A DNA stretch of 64,000 nucleotides, taken from assembly GCA_004369085.1 (NCBI GenBank), contig ML210176.1, positions 124,001-188,000 of the forward strand, written 5' to 3'. The first letter of the stretch is position 1; every line of letters begins with the position of its first letter. Under the pieces are notes generated by a model. That model was not told where the DNA came from. It worked only from the letters and a program-made list of their open reading frames with translations, and did no database searches. Both the position numbers and the translations under genes were made by a program. The stretch is from Coprinopsis marcescibilis (Eukaryota > Basidiomycota > Agaricomycetes > Agaricales > Psathyrellaceae). Below are positions 1 through 12,215 of the stretch, one piece after another.

Positions 1-2225
1 CCTCAGTGCCCGCCTGCAACAAGCGCCACAACACATACAATGCGTCACGCGGGCGCTTATTGAACATGCTCATTGGGGGCAGCACAGCTCTTTCAAGTAC
101 GAAATCATTTCGCAAACTTTACGAAGGATACTTGGACGGAGCTACCCATTGCACTTGATGCTGTTTTCACTGCTGCCATGGTACAGTCGTGTCTAAATGC
201 ACATACGCACATGAGCGTATAACCCGCTGCCAGCATGATCTTCCTTAGCAGCTTCTACGCCCAAAACACGAGCTGCGAAACACGCCGAAGTATTCAAAAT
301 GATTTATATTATGATCTTTATCACCCTCAAGGCAAGTTTATATGCAGGACTGCCTTATGAACCCAGCCCTCGGAGTCATCAGGTTTCATACTTACAGAGT
401 GGGTCCTCTGCGTAGCCTACATGATGCGCTGGGTATTATATGTTACTACTACTAGACCAGTCGGTACGTACACACAGGCAACGCTCAGCACCTTTGAGCA
501 CCGGGTGAAACCCGAAGTGAAACCCGCAGCGCGCCGACTGCACCAGCGAGTATACGGTATCCACATAGTCACCGCACGGGGATCTTCCACATTGGCACCT
601 TCCTTTCTAATGGAATGTGCAGGCGCACTCACTGGTGCGCGTAGGGAGGCCACCGACAACCGGCTACTTCGTGTCGTCCGACTTCGAGAAAAATCTCGAG
701 TTTGTTAGCCATAGTTTTCCACGGATTGTCACAATCTCGGCCAGCAGTTTCCGATTCGGAGGTGGGGTCGAGGGTTGACGCAGATAAGCACCGCCAATGC
801 CATTGGCATGCCTATTTATATTTTAAGCGCCGCCGCTGTGCGAGTCGAGGGCGTCGATGGGGTTGAGGCGAATAACCTTTGGCGTGTGCAGTCCGCGGGG
901 CAAGTCAAAGAACGAGTGGGTCTAGGTGGATCGTATCCGTGGAGAACTGCTACGCTCATGTGGATGGAAAGGGTATACCGGTCGGCTACAATGTGTCAAC
1001 ACAGTGAGCAGGCCATGCAGCACCACGAGTAGCCACCGTGGAGTTCGTATAGTTACAGGGCATATGTATTGGGAAATGTATCCCCACCGTGACCCAGTAC
1101 CAATAAGTCGACCCCAAAGCCAAAGTGACAGATTGAATTTAATGTAGTAGAGATCTTGGCGGAGATTTCGAGCCAAGAGACGATTGACTGGCCAAAGTTA
1201 ACGCCGCATTCATTGAGGGATACCTTTCGGGGTGCCAATCGTTGCTCGTGTCGTGGTCATGGTTCATGACTCCAGAGAGAAGATGACATACTGTGACACA
1301 TCCACGTCGGCGACAGCGTTTGAAGCTGATAAGGTGGGTGGCCAATAGAAGGGGTAGAGTAACAGTTTGCACTGGATATACGAGTATAATGCACAAAGAA
1401 ATCCTCTTGTTCAGGTTCCAGAGTCAAAACAGGACACGAAAACGTTTCATCGTATTCGCGGCGCTGTTGATGTCGACGACGATGACAATCGCTATAGCAC
1501 CAAGCATTGCATAAGCATAAGGTCGCTAGTGTACCTGTGAGTAAAGTTCTACTTTGGTTGCTGGAATGACCGCCGGCAAAGGAGCATCGAGACCCGATAA
1601 CCAACTGGAGCCAACTGGTCGAGGGACGGTCGGCAGGAGACGGCCAGGCACAGGGATTTGATCAAAGATCTCGGAGACGCGATCGGAGGGGGCTGACTTA
1701 GCAACCATGCCGTGTGTTGCCGGGGATAAACGGGCGGCTTGGCATCTCTATTTGGACATGACGTTGTGATCCCGCAAGTACCCAGCAGCCTGGAAGATCC
1801 TCGATAATTGGCTGATCCTGGCAAAAACTAGTCAGAGACTCATCATATGACCTATTAGTCTCAATAACACTGTATTGAAAGGTCTAGTCAAGACTCTTAT
1901 CCGCTGCGGTATCCAAAAAAGCAAAACTCTGTAGGTTACGGAGGCAATTGCACAGCCTACAAGTTGTTCCCGCGTGCCTGACGGCTCAGGGCCTCACATT
2001 CCCGGAACATTTAAAGGTAACATCGGTAGCAGGAATCGTTTCCCCGAAAAGGATGATTGCTTTAAAATATCATTCGTGTGAGGATCGGTGATTTTGATAC
2101 ATCTGCCACACTACACTCTGGTCTTTTTGTCTCTTTCTGCTTTGTACTACGATCATTGCCCTTTCCTCCGCTCATCGTCACCCCGCCAGCTCCCATAACG
2201 CGCGACACTCGACGAATCCGCCGCC
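1..2225. other. Stretch without a recognised gene
   Basis: I see no exon chain with plausible splice sites here. Open frames on both strands are short, overlap each other and lack recognisable domains. The last few hundred bases are presumably the promoter and 5' UTR of the gene that starts at 2226. No repeat or RNA gene could be supported. Confidence 0.5.
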
Positions 2226-3167
2226 ATGAGCTCATGCAGCGACGATTGCATATGTTGCTGTCTTCCAGTGATAGTTTGTTGGGCTTGCGTCTGTAAGTAT
2301 CCCTTCGCACACGTACTTTCCGGAACTTGACTGACTCTTCTGTTTAGACTATACTTTCGCTGGGGTACGGTCAGCATGCAAATATTGCTGTAAGTCCAAA
2401 TAAACTCGGGTCCACTGAATTTCGGTCCTAATTCACCGCTAGACAAGAAATGCCGCCCGAGATCATCGAGCACGGACGATGAGCCAGAACAAAGAGAAAA
2501 GGAAGATCCCAGTGCACCACCACACATGGATTCAACGCGCAAGTCGTCCAATTTCAACTACTACGCTGCTACGCAAAACGAGATGCGGTCTTCGAGGCCT
2601 CCGTCACCTGTAACAAGCTTGCAGATGCCGCCACCAGCACACTCAAGTCCTACAATACGCACACAACCTCTACCAATAGGCGACATGACTTTGAACTCGC
2701 ACCCACGTTCCAACAATGGTGAGGGCAGCAGTCGACATGCCAGCCCGACATTCGGCCTCCGTTCGACAGATCTCTATCGCCCCCATCACCAATCCTCGCT
2801 CTCCATCTCACATCCACCCGACCGCATGCCAGACGGCTCAGAACATCACCACCAGTCCGAGTCAATATCCCACCTATCCCATGCAGACTATCGGCATGAT
2901 GGTCCCATAAGTTATCCAAACGTCAGATTGCAGAAGGGTGATCTGGAATCGGAGGCAGAGGAAGAAGACTCGGATTACGATGATGAATCAATCAGAGTGG
3001 AAGCTCGAATAGATTTCGAATCACGGCGGCAAAGCTCAGAAGCGAGTTCCATACGTCCACAGAGTCGCCGAATACAAGTTGGAAAACGCCGTCGCGAACC
3101 GCCATCAGTTTGGAATCCTGTTACTCATGAACACTTTACAGCAATGGCACCTTCGCTGACGCTATGA
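2226..3167 (+). CDS. Small protein with cysteine-rich hydrophobic N-terminus and disordered tail (paralogue 1)
   Basis: I do not recognise the family. Exons are 2226-2292, 2348-2389 and 2443-3167, with introns of 55 and 53 nt. They join in frame to 277 residues. The N-terminus starts MSSCSDDCICCCLPVIVCWA, a cysteine-dense hydrophobic stretch. More cysteines lie in exon 2 and at the start of exon 3 (YKKCRPR). From about residue 40 the chain is Ser/Pro/His/Arg-rich, with an acidic patch (ESEAEEEDSDYDDE) and a basic end (GKRRREP), and is probably disordered. It has a paralogue at 4411-5258 with identical exon 1 (67 nt) and exon 2 (42 nt) lengths. Inference: the N-terminus could be a palmitoylated or otherwise membrane-attached anchor with a cytosolic tail. 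No enzymatic motif is visible. Confidence 0.75.
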
Positions 3168-4410
3168 TGTGGGGTTTCTCTTGGACTTTCTTCTGTTTAT
3201 TTTTGCACGCATCGCAGTCTGTCGCATATTTCGTTCATCATCCCATCCTACCCTGCATACACTTTACGACCTTCACGACCTCAAGATGATCGCCATCTTA
3301 AGCGCCAGCGCCACCTTACACAGCACTACCATTCGACTCCGAAGTGCTCTCATCGCTTTGACAACGTTTTCATCGCTATCGTACCCCTACAAACGTATAA
3401 TACGGTTTAAATCACATATATACACTAGACCTCACTTCGGCGTGACCTTCAATCGCCGCCGATACTTATCAGCCACAATACAAGTCTTCATTCGTACCGT
3501 TCCTCGTGCCACCGCACGTCATTGTTTTTTACGACTTGAAACCGCGAAATGTTGCGTGTTCGCCGCCACTGACCGGTGGCAACGCTATTCCTGGTTAGCT
3601 TTTCCAGGCACAAGGCGTTTTATTATTCCTGCAAGGCACAACGAATGAGGAACCAACTGTTGTCAGCTGGCTTACCCATGATCCGTGCACCAAGCAAAAA
3701 TGGTGAAGCGACCTGATCATTTCTCTATAAATAACTTTGCTTCGTTCTCCTCGCCCCAACTGTTTTTGTCAGGAAATTTGAAACATGAGGCAAAGGGTAT
3801 ATTATCTGTACTAACCGCTTGGATAGCTGACGACCCACGGTGAGGTTACCATGCGGTTGTAGGAATCTGCGAGCTCTTGCCCAACAAAAAAGCGCATGGT
3901 ATTGTTGTATGTACATAACTCGATATCACACGACGGCGAGCCCCGCCATGGTCTGCAACAACCAACAAGAGACGGGGATGCTTCTCGGATAGGTGTATCA
4001 GGGTTCCCTGATATCAGAAAAGAATCAAGGTCCAAGGAATACCCAGGGACTGCCACAGTTTAGGCTTGCCCGGTGACTATCATCTACCCAGGATCAGGGG
4101 CGCTCTTGGGTGCGATTTGCCCAGCCCTTGATATCCTCAGTCAGAACATAAAAATCATCGAAATCATCTCAGGCCTGACAGCCCAACCAGTTCCAGCCCC
4201 CCATAATTGGCCAATAGTATGATACCTTTTGGTCGCCTCTCATGATGCATCTCTCCCTTTCGTCACCACCAGTCTAAAGTTACAGCTTCTTCCCAATTCG
4301 CAGTCGCAACTGTTCCCTGGGCTAATCGGATACAGTACTGCCCCAAGTTGTGCTAGATTGCTCGCTGGTCCCCCTGCGGTGCACACTGCACAGGGGTATA
4401 AAGCGGGAAG
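3168..4410. other. Spacer between the two cysteine-rich paralogues
   Basis: About 1.2 kb holding the 3' UTR of the upstream gene and the promoter of the downstream one. A 159-codon open frame (3169-3648) starts one base after the upstream stop codon, but it has no domain, no paralogue and unbalanced composition, so I read it as UTR. I see no RNA gene or repeat. Confidence 0.5.
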
Positions 4411-5258
4411 ATGAGCACCTGCGACGCCGAATGCATATGGTTGTGTTGCCCATGCCTCGTCGTTTGGGCGGGAGTCTGTGCGTGCCTGTTCCTTCCTTCG
4501 ATTATGTTACCTCCATCTTCGCCGTTCCTGCTTGGCGTCGTCGACTCGTCGAAAGCTCGGAATAATAACCACGTTTGCTAATTAACTCTACTTTCGCTTA
4601 ACAGACTTTGGGGTCCGCGGCGCTGCGCACGGGTGTGTGTTTTGTTGTGCGTAATATCTCCATGTTTCTCTCATCTTTGATAATGGGCTAACAAAGTCTT
4701 GCGTGGTGGGTAGATCATCGATGTAGGAGGGCCTGCTGCCGTGGGGAGGGGTCTGAGGCGGATAGTGATTCGGAGATCGGGCATGCCCGCGACGAACGAA
4801 GACCAAACCGCGATTCGTCGGAGGCAGACCCTACACAATGGGGTGCGAGGGTTGGGATGCAGGCTCGCAAAGATAGCCAGCCCGCCACGTTGCCGTACGA
4901 CGTGTACTCGGGGGAGAAGGTCCCTAGGAAGGAAGAGAAGCCCCCGCAAACGGAAAAATGGATTCAGTCGCCTCCTAGTGCGGTCCCATCAATGAAGGTT
5001 GTGTCGAAGGAGCATGGGACGCATTATGAGAAACCCAGGCGGACACATTCGCTGCCCCAGCACCGGCGGGATGTACAACTCCACGCAGAGAAGAGGTCGC
5101 TTGGGTTGAATGCGGATGCTGAACTCCCTGGACGTCCGCCTAGAGCTAACCAGGGCGAGGCTGACCTCGATCCCACTGGGTCCACGCCCAAGGTGGAGAA
5201 GGGCATCTTGCGGGGTCCTATAGACGAAAAACTCGCTGTCGTCGAAGAAAACTCGTAG
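4411..5258 (+). CDS. Small protein with cysteine-rich hydrophobic N-terminus and disordered tail (paralogue 2)
   Basis: Exons are 4411-4477, 4605-4646 and 4714-5258 (introns 127 and 67 nt), giving 217 residues. The start MSTCDAECIWLCCPCLVVWA matches the start of the gene at 2226 in spacing. Exon 1 (67 nt) and exon 2 (42 nt) have the same lengths and phases, both exon 2 products keep Cys at codons 11 and 14, and exon 3 opens with Y-x-x-C-R in both. The remaining tail is charged and Lys/Arg/Glu/Pro-rich, and is not alignable with paralogue 1 beyond composition. So the N-terminal module is conserved and the tail has diverged. A TATA-like gtataaa lies only 9 nt upstream of the ATG, too close to act as its TATA box. 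Function unknown; membrane attachment through the Cys-rich segment is inference. Confidence 0.75.
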
Positions 5259-5815
5259 CAGGCCGCGCGGTGGCGATGATTACTTCTTGGAAGCTCTGTA
5301 AGTTTGTGCTTCCATCTGCAACGGAAGAGATTGGCTTATATAGCTATCCAGATATTTAACACGGCCAGAGTCATCTACGTGACCACTCGGAGGATGGCAT
5401 TCAACTATCGCCCGAGGCCTCCCTGCATGACACAAGAGAAGGCTCAAGAGCACGTCCGATGGTTGCGCCAAGCCTCACTTAGTATCTCGGGGATCGACTG
5501 CGAACTAGTCGGTAGATACCATCTAATCACTGGCTCGGGAGAAGGGAAGAAGGGCACAAACCAATTCACGAACAGGAACGGGAATCTGCAACTGAAACTA
5601 TGAATACTTTACTACTGCTTTCTACTTGCTTTCGATACTCGCATATTTAGAATGTGTTCACGATTTAATAGACCTACACATGTACATAGCACCTACATCC
5701 ATCCTACGATCCCTATCAGCGACTACGGAATATGCGTTGAGCTGGGCTCGAACCCGCAGAAGCCAACCCTTTAAATCCGCCGGGTCTGACGGTGAGCTCG
5801 GCGAGCTGGCGTGAG
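5259..5815. other. Spacer upstream of the putative glycosyltransferase
   Basis: 3' UTR of the cysteine-rich gene and promoter of the gene at 5816. A tRNA T-arm-like string occurs on the minus strand near 5745-5770, but no acceptor, D or anticodon arm can be folded around it. No gene seen. Confidence 0.5.
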
Positions 5816-7628
5816 ATGATGCAACCACCATACCGGGCAGTGCCTCATGCCTACCCTCCCTACTCGGACACAGAGCTTACAGCACAGCAGACTCAGAATG
5901 GGAACGGCATCTATTGGGATGATTCCTTGCACATTAACAGCACCAGCTGTCAAAGAACTACCACCAACACCCCCAACACCACCCCTACAACCGCTGCAAC
6001 GATTGCGCCCAGGAAGAGCAAGATTATGGCGCTGATATCGAGCGTCCTCCCGCGGCTGCCCAAACCGCGCTTGGTGCTCTATGCGTGTGTGATATCGCTC
6101 GCGTGTGGTGTACTTATCTTCTCGAGGCTCGGCCTTGAGCTGAACGGCGGGATTCTGGTCAAAGATGACGGAAGCTGGGCGCTTAATCAGGACTCGACGC
6201 TCGGCGATGGTTTGGGCGTGGGGTACGATGACGGGGATATCCAAGCCGATTCAGGGGACGATGAGGGCTTCAATGTCGGTGGCTCAGCTGGGAGCAAGGG
6301 CAAGGGCAAGGATGGCGATGGCGATGCTGATGGAGCGGAGCCTAGGATCCTGCTCGTCACTGCCCTCTACCCGCTTGCCAAATCCAAGCACTCGGACGAG
6401 GAATATGCGAACTGGCTTAGGATGTTCCTCTCGCGCATACGGAGCGATATCTACTTCTATTCCCCGGAGGGTAGCATGCAGAAGCAAGTCGAAAAAGCCG
6501 CCTCTGCGCTCCCTGCCTCGGACGACGACCTCAAAGCCAAAATCAACCCAAATTCTAATCGCAACTTTATCCTCAACACGACTTACCCGAACGTCTTTGC
6601 TGTGCCCCCTTTGAAGGGTCTGCGCGAAAGATACGAAAAGATGCATAGCATCGATAGGGAGAAGGGGATCCACGGTGCCGAGCTCTACGCTGTGTGGAAC
6701 GCGAAGGCGTTCTGGCTCGATGAGGCTCTCAAGCACTCTAAACAGTCGTTTGGACGAGAGTATGACTATGCGTTTTGGATCGACGCCGGGAGCTTTAGGC
6801 ATGAGCATACTTACAGTGTGTGGCCGGATACTGGAAGGGTAAAGGAAATATTCAAGGGCGTGGAGAAGCAGGAAAGGATGTTCATCCCGATTTCGAATGC
6901 GCCATCCCCAGTTGCGGGTAGGAAGTGGAAAGAAGAGTTTGGTCCATTCGACGAAGACGTTAGTGAAGGTATGCTCCTTTCAACGCGGTCCTGAGTTCTG
7001 TACACTTTTGCTAACGATCCCACTTTCTCGGGTACCAGGCTCGTTCCTCGGCGGATCACCCAACGCCATCTCCTGGTTCAGCCACACCTTCTACACCTAC
7101 CACGACCGCTACCTCTCCATGAACTATTTTGTCGGAAAGGATCAGACCATCTTCAACGCCATCATGCTGCTCTTCCCCACCCGGTTCGTTACCGTGTGGA
7201 ACCACGACCCGCTCGCGCCCGCCATCTCCCAGCTGCGCACCGCCCTCGTCCACAACCCCGCGACCAACCCCCAATCGCCGTTCGGGAGCGTCACAGCAAA
7301 GGTCGTGTCCTGGCTCAAGGGCGCCGCGGCGTTGGGCAACTGCCGAGACGACTGGTACTACTACCACTTTTTCTTGGCGAGCGAGCGGGAGCAGGAGGCT
7401 ATGAGGGATTTGTGGGAGAAAGAGGAGAGGGAGAGGGACGGGGAGAAGGGCTGGTGGTGGACATGGGCTGTGAGTGAGGAAAAGGCCGAGTGGTGGAGGG
7501 TGAATGCGAGGTGTCGGGCTACGAGTAGGTTAGGGTTTGAGCAGGTCACAAAGAGACAGTTTGGGAAGGAGTGGGTTCCTCCGAAGGCTGGGTTCTTGAA
7601 TACGAGGAGGGTGGAGGAGGGCGAGTAG
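5816..7628 (+). CDS. Type II membrane protein, HtrL/YibB-like putative glycosyltransferase
   Basis: Exons 5816-6968 and 7039-7628 (70-nt intron) give 580 residues. The first ATG in frame is 5816; the frame is open a little further upstream but without an ATG. A short cytosolic N-terminus is followed by one hydrophobic segment near residues 87-105, then a Gly/Asp-rich stem, then a lumenal domain opening with ILLVTALYPLAKSKH. Further motifs are DYAFWIDAGSFR, GGSPNAISWF and YFVGKDQTIFN. This layout, with an early W-D-A-like acidic motif and a late D-Q-x-h-h-N motif, resembles the HtrL/YibB (WlaTC) glycosyltransferase-like family. That assignment is from memory of the family and is moderate. A Golgi location is inferred from the type II topology. 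It could also be an unnamed basidiomycete-specific glycosyltransferase. Confidence 0.72.
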
Positions 7629-8465
7629 GAGCTGGAGGGAGTAAAAATCTGCTTTGGGTCGAGTTTTCGAATACCTTGACTGGGATGGAACACTTTTTTG
7701 ACTACCTACATACGCCCACAGCGATTGATCTTTTGGAACGGATGTATATTACACTCTTACTGTATGCTTTCCTATTTATAACCACTACTGTCAACGGTTG
7801 CCCGTGCCTGAGGTAGATGGCCTGACCAAATGCTCCTGAGTCCTAGGAGATTGCAAATCGCCACGAAGGAGAGCTCTCGGCTGACAGCAGGGTTTACCGA
7901 GCGAGCGCGCAGGTATCGCGGTTGATGATCAACACGGGGTGATTTTTAAAGTTTGAAACAGGGTTGAGGGAAAGCGGGAGAGGCAGGTCCTTCTGATGGT
8001 TCTAAAGTTGGACTAGGCTGCGGCATTCGAACAGGCAGATGACCAGGGTCACCCGGCCAAGTAAAGCACCCTCCAACCCGAAAACGATCATATACGGACT
8101 ATGGGGTACGGTAACAAGAATGACCAATGTGATTGAAGGACGAGATATGGACAAAACAGATACTATGTATATGATGTGTAGGTGTAGGTGTAGGTGTTGT
8201 AGGTGTAGACAGAAACGAAGGGGATGCGTGACAGCAGAAAGACACACAGATAAAACGAAGTGACCGAGAAAAGACACAGAGGCAGAGAAATCCAGGAAAG
8301 CGAAAGTCTAGATGCTATGATACAATGTATAAGAGTTGGGAGAAAGATGCGATTGATACCAGACCTTGAGAATTCGAATGTGTAGTATATGGGAAAAGAA
8401 GATAAAGGAGTGCCTGTAAATGAAGACGGTGGCCAGAGTCGAATGTGGACAATCATGGGTGCATG
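7629..8465. other. Convergent spacer
   Basis: Lies between a plus-strand and a minus-strand gene, so it holds two 3' UTRs. It contains an imperfect GTAGGT microsatellite near 8176-8208. No coding signal. Confidence 0.5.
8176..8208. repeat. Imperfect GTAGGT microsatellite
   Basis: Runs of the unit gtaggt interrupted by one ttg step. It lies in the 3' spacer between two convergent genes. Confidence 0.8.
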
Positions 8466-9441
8466 CTATGGGTGGTAGGCTGAGTCCACCTGAGCCATCG
8501 GCAGTTGACCCTGCTTTTGCTGATCGAAAGTCTTGCTCTTCTTCACAAGCTTTTGTGTGAATGCCCGGGTTCTAGAAAACCAGTTTCCGCTTGTGTTGTT
8601 GGTGTTATTTATAACCGAGGGAGGGGATGATGAACCGGCGTTAGACAGCCTCGACCGGGAGGACTGTCCACGGAGACTGTGTGACGCAGAAACGCTGACA
8701 CGCCTCGATGGTGTCTCTGTGACACCTTCCTCCGTGGAAGCTGATGAATGCACAGTCGTTTCTTGTATCGAGACCCCAATGTCAATGATATTATCAGCAT
8801 TCGGGATGACTGATGTTGAGCGTGCGCGGCTCAACCGCCGGGGGATGATTTTGTGGATGCTCGACATCCTGGAGGGGATTTGCTGAATCTGTATGACCTG
8901 TGCAGAGTCTTCCGTGTGTGCATTGTCATTGGAAAATGCAGAGGCGCCCGAGGCGACTGAGCTGGTGCTTGCGTTCTGGAGAAGCGTGCGTTTGAGTGGT
9001 CTGGATAAACAAAAAACAGGGAAATAAAGCTCACCGCTATCTGGTTTTGATAGAAGGGCGAACTGGAGGCGATTGATGAAAAGTTGTTGGGTGTTGGTGG
9101 GCCTTTAGGACTTTTCGCAGAAAAGGGATCCTCTGTTAGGGTGAGCTGAACTGACGGGTTAATTATACGAAGGACTGTGTATCGCAGGTGGTACTGACCT
9201 GACCGAGACGCGATATAGATATGCTACCTCGCCGCCTGGCTTTGATCTTTTTGTCGACGGCGGCGTCGCCTAGGAGCTTCTCGAGCTCTGCTGCTCGATG
9301 TGATTCGGCCTCTGCCCTGCGTTCGCTCTCCTCCTCAACCTCACGAAAGATCTGCGCGCCACAGAACCGAGATCAACACGCTATTCCCAAGGAGCAGCAC
9401 AGAGAACTCACCCGTTCTAATGGTTCTGGACAGCCAGACAT
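8466..9441 (-). CDS. Ser-rich protein with short N-terminal coiled coil, function unknown
   Basis: Minus-strand exons are 9412-9441, 9199-9351, 9035-9145 and 8466-8975, with introns of 60, 53 and 59 nt. All junctions are phase 0 and give 267 residues. The protein starts MSGCPEPLER, followed by a charged helix (EVEEESERRAEAESHRAAEL and onwards, about residues 13-45) likely to form a coiled coil, then a basic patch KKIKARRRGS. The rest is Ser/Thr/Asn-rich and probably disordered, ending in a basic WFSRTRAFTQKLVKKSK segment. I do not recognise it. No membrane segment or signal peptide is visible. The consistent phase-0 exon chain argues for a real gene. Confidence 0.62.
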
Positions 9442-12215
9442 GTTGGTGGGAGTATTCAAGAAATGTAGTAGATGCAAGAAGAGTGAGCTGTCAGCTTCTG
9501 AAGCTAGATGAGGATATTTGAAGGACGATGTGGATGTAGAGCGCAGAGAAAGATAAGACAAATTATGGGCAAGGAAGTCTGGGTGGATTACATTGAGCGT
9601 GGAACACTGTCCATCGTTCAGAAATTGCGCTCACAGGCCCCGCGATGTCTAGCTGTTTATGGACGCCCGGATGAACCGAAGGGCCTGCTCCTGATCATGT
9701 AAGCTTTCCCACGTGGTCTCAACTACCCTTCCCACCCAAAAATACCTTTGAATCTGTCCTTTTCTCGACTTTTAATACAACAAGGTTATGCCAGCCTTCC
9801 CGTTCGTCGTCTACTCAACAGATTGCATTATGCACGCTCTCAGGCCGTACAATTTTGCTGCAATTTCTGTGAGCAAATGGCGTTAAGATGAACAGAAATC
9901 AGAATCAATTGATTGCAATCGTGATGGCCCTCCCCCACGATACCAACCCCAAATCCGACTTGTCTCGGTCGGGCCCGCTTCTTCATTTACTCCTGCCACG
10001 AACAGGGGATTTGCAAACCGTAATTTCACAACTTCTGCGATCTATCTGCTCGAAGTGCAGCAGGTGTCAGGTACTCTAATTCAACTCTCAATTACGAGGT
10101 TATGCAGGTAAGTGCACCCGAGTCCTTTCGCCAACGTTGCTGACCTGCACGATCGGTGGGCATCGTCTATCTCAGTAGATCTGCACCCGTATCGCTCGAA
10201 TTAAACGACGTGCGCTTCCTAGCTCTTCCTAGCCGTTCATTAAACGTAGATTGCGCATGCCTTAACCGCCTTGGCGCCGTCATGCTTCTCTGAAAGAGAC
10301 TCGGCGGGTCCCCTCGCATATTAGTTGGCCCAGTCGTTATTCCAGCTTGCAGGGCGCGCCTCTTGTAGCCGACTCTTACGGACCCCTACGATAACAATGG
10401 GGATGATATGGTGCCGAGCCGATGGTCCACGACTCGGGACTCAATTAAATCATCGAGGACATTCTACATTCCCGCAAGTACTCTTATGTACCTTGCTCTC
10501 CCACCAACACTTGACCCCTATTGCAACTAGGCCCTGACGAGCTACTAAGGCCCAAGGGTCGGAACATCGTCTTGCCACCCATGGGCCCCTCCGGGCCCTG
10601 TTGTGCCTATCATGTTGCGCAGGCAGGGTTCTGATTTCCATGGTCCATTTCTTGGCATATCCGAGTCAGCACACCCAATTCACTTTCCTCGAACACTATG
10701 CCAATGCATATCAGTAGGCCCTTCTCATTTACTTCTTTCTTTCAAACTTCCCGACTATCGCAACGACTTGGACAGATGATGAATCGGAAGGGCTGACCAC
10801 ATGCCCTGCTTATTGTATTCAGGGCCATTGCCATTGGATGCGAGCCATATGAGCGGAGGCACTCTCTGACTATCCCATGTTTCTGCCATACGACTGACCT
10901 ATCGTCCCCATCCCTTCATCTGAAACCCACGAATAGTATTTACGCCTAACAGCACTCCAGACCGCATTCGTTGTCCCCACCCGTACTCACCAAGTCCCAC
11001 CAGCCTTCGCTTGTGTACGCATTCTGCAGGGCGCAGTCAGCCAAGCCTGGAGACTAGGGTTTTACAAGGTTGGCTCGAACCTTGACCGGATGGAGGGGGG
11101 AAATGATCAGGCATGGGGTGTATGGAGAGAAATATCCGCGTCCTTCTTTCCCAAGACGTCTAGTCAAAGCAGGGGAGGGGGGACGGGACGCCGAGAACCT
11201 ATCGCCAGTGCATCCACACGAGTGAGGTCTATTTGAGCTGGCGAATGCGCACCAATGCCGTTCGTGTGGAGGCTCCTTGCCCAAACCCCGCTCACTAAGT
11301 ACTATATGATCCACCCCGTCAGAACTCCTTACCATGTCCGCCACCGTGACATCCCTCAAATCAGCAGACAGGTTAAAAAATATCTGTTCAGTAGTAATTG
11401 CTTGAATAATGGTGGTACAAATGTAAAAATGTTAAATGATAAGCAAGCGGGTTAAGTGTGTAGGAAACGTCCGATGTGTCGTGCACCACCTTGTGAAATC
11501 CCGGTTTGTTGCAAGGGTAGAAGTTGAGTCGGACGTAGGAAGTAGGAGGTGTGACAGATAGAAAGGAGGGGGTTGTGAATGAGGAAGGTGGGAAACGGTA
11601 AATAGTACGTAAAAAGCGTAGGTAAGTAGAAAGTATGTGGGATGGCGGGTGAAGCATAGGTTGGCAAAGTTTTAGCATATAAAACTGGTGCGAGGGGGAT
11701 GAACTTGAATGAAGGCGTGGGAATAAGTGAAGGACAGGTGCGAAAGGAGTGGATGAGTAAAAAGAGTGTGGTAGGGTAAAGAGCGAAGTAATCGTAGTTA
11801 CGATAAGAATGCGTGTGCGTAATGGGGTCATGAATCAGAACAACTCGAGACACAAGACAACAAGCGAAGAGCAGCGAAAGATAGGAGATGAAAAAGTGAA
11901 AATCAAAACCGGGAACTGGAAGCTGGAAGCTGGAAACAATTCGATGTTGTACGAAGGCCACAAGAGAAAGGAAGGTAACATCAAAACCGAAAGAGAAAGC
12001 GAAATCCTTTAGAGAATCGGAGATACCAGTGAAGGAATCCCGAGTTCCCAAGGAGAAGATGAGAGGAAACGAGCGCGCTGGTCTAGAATGAGTTGGTGTG
12101 CGTGTGCGTGCGCAGTGGGGTGGAATAGAACCTCATCAACAGCAAAAGAAACGGGAACACAAAACGAAACGAAAACGGACCCATACAACAAGGAAAGAAA
12201 AAACGACGCTCCTCG
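9442..12215. other. Large spacer without a recognised gene
   Basis: About 2.8 kb between two minus-strand genes. The part next to 12215 is the 3' region of the membrane-protein gene and is strongly purine-rich on the plus strand (11550-12200), which creates long but meaningless Ser/Pro/Leu/Tyr-rich open frames on the minus strand. Frames at 10325-10537 and 11054-11359 have no domain or splice partners. I see no RNA gene. Confidence 0.45.

Noticed and set aside
3169..3648. 159-codon plus-strand open frame after the first cysteine-rich gene
   Set aside because: Starts one base after a stop codon, has no domain and no counterpart after the paralogue; best read as 3' UTR.
5735..5815. tRNA-like T-arm string (GGGTTCGAGCCC on the minus strand)
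   Set aside because: The T-loop fits with one stem mismatch, but no complementary acceptor strand, D arm or anticodon arm is found within tRNA distance, even allowing an intron.
11388..12051. Long minus-strand frames rich in Ser, Leu, Pro, Tyr and His
   Set aside because: They arise from a purine-rich plus strand downstream of the membrane-protein gene; composition is low-complexity and no splice chain exists.
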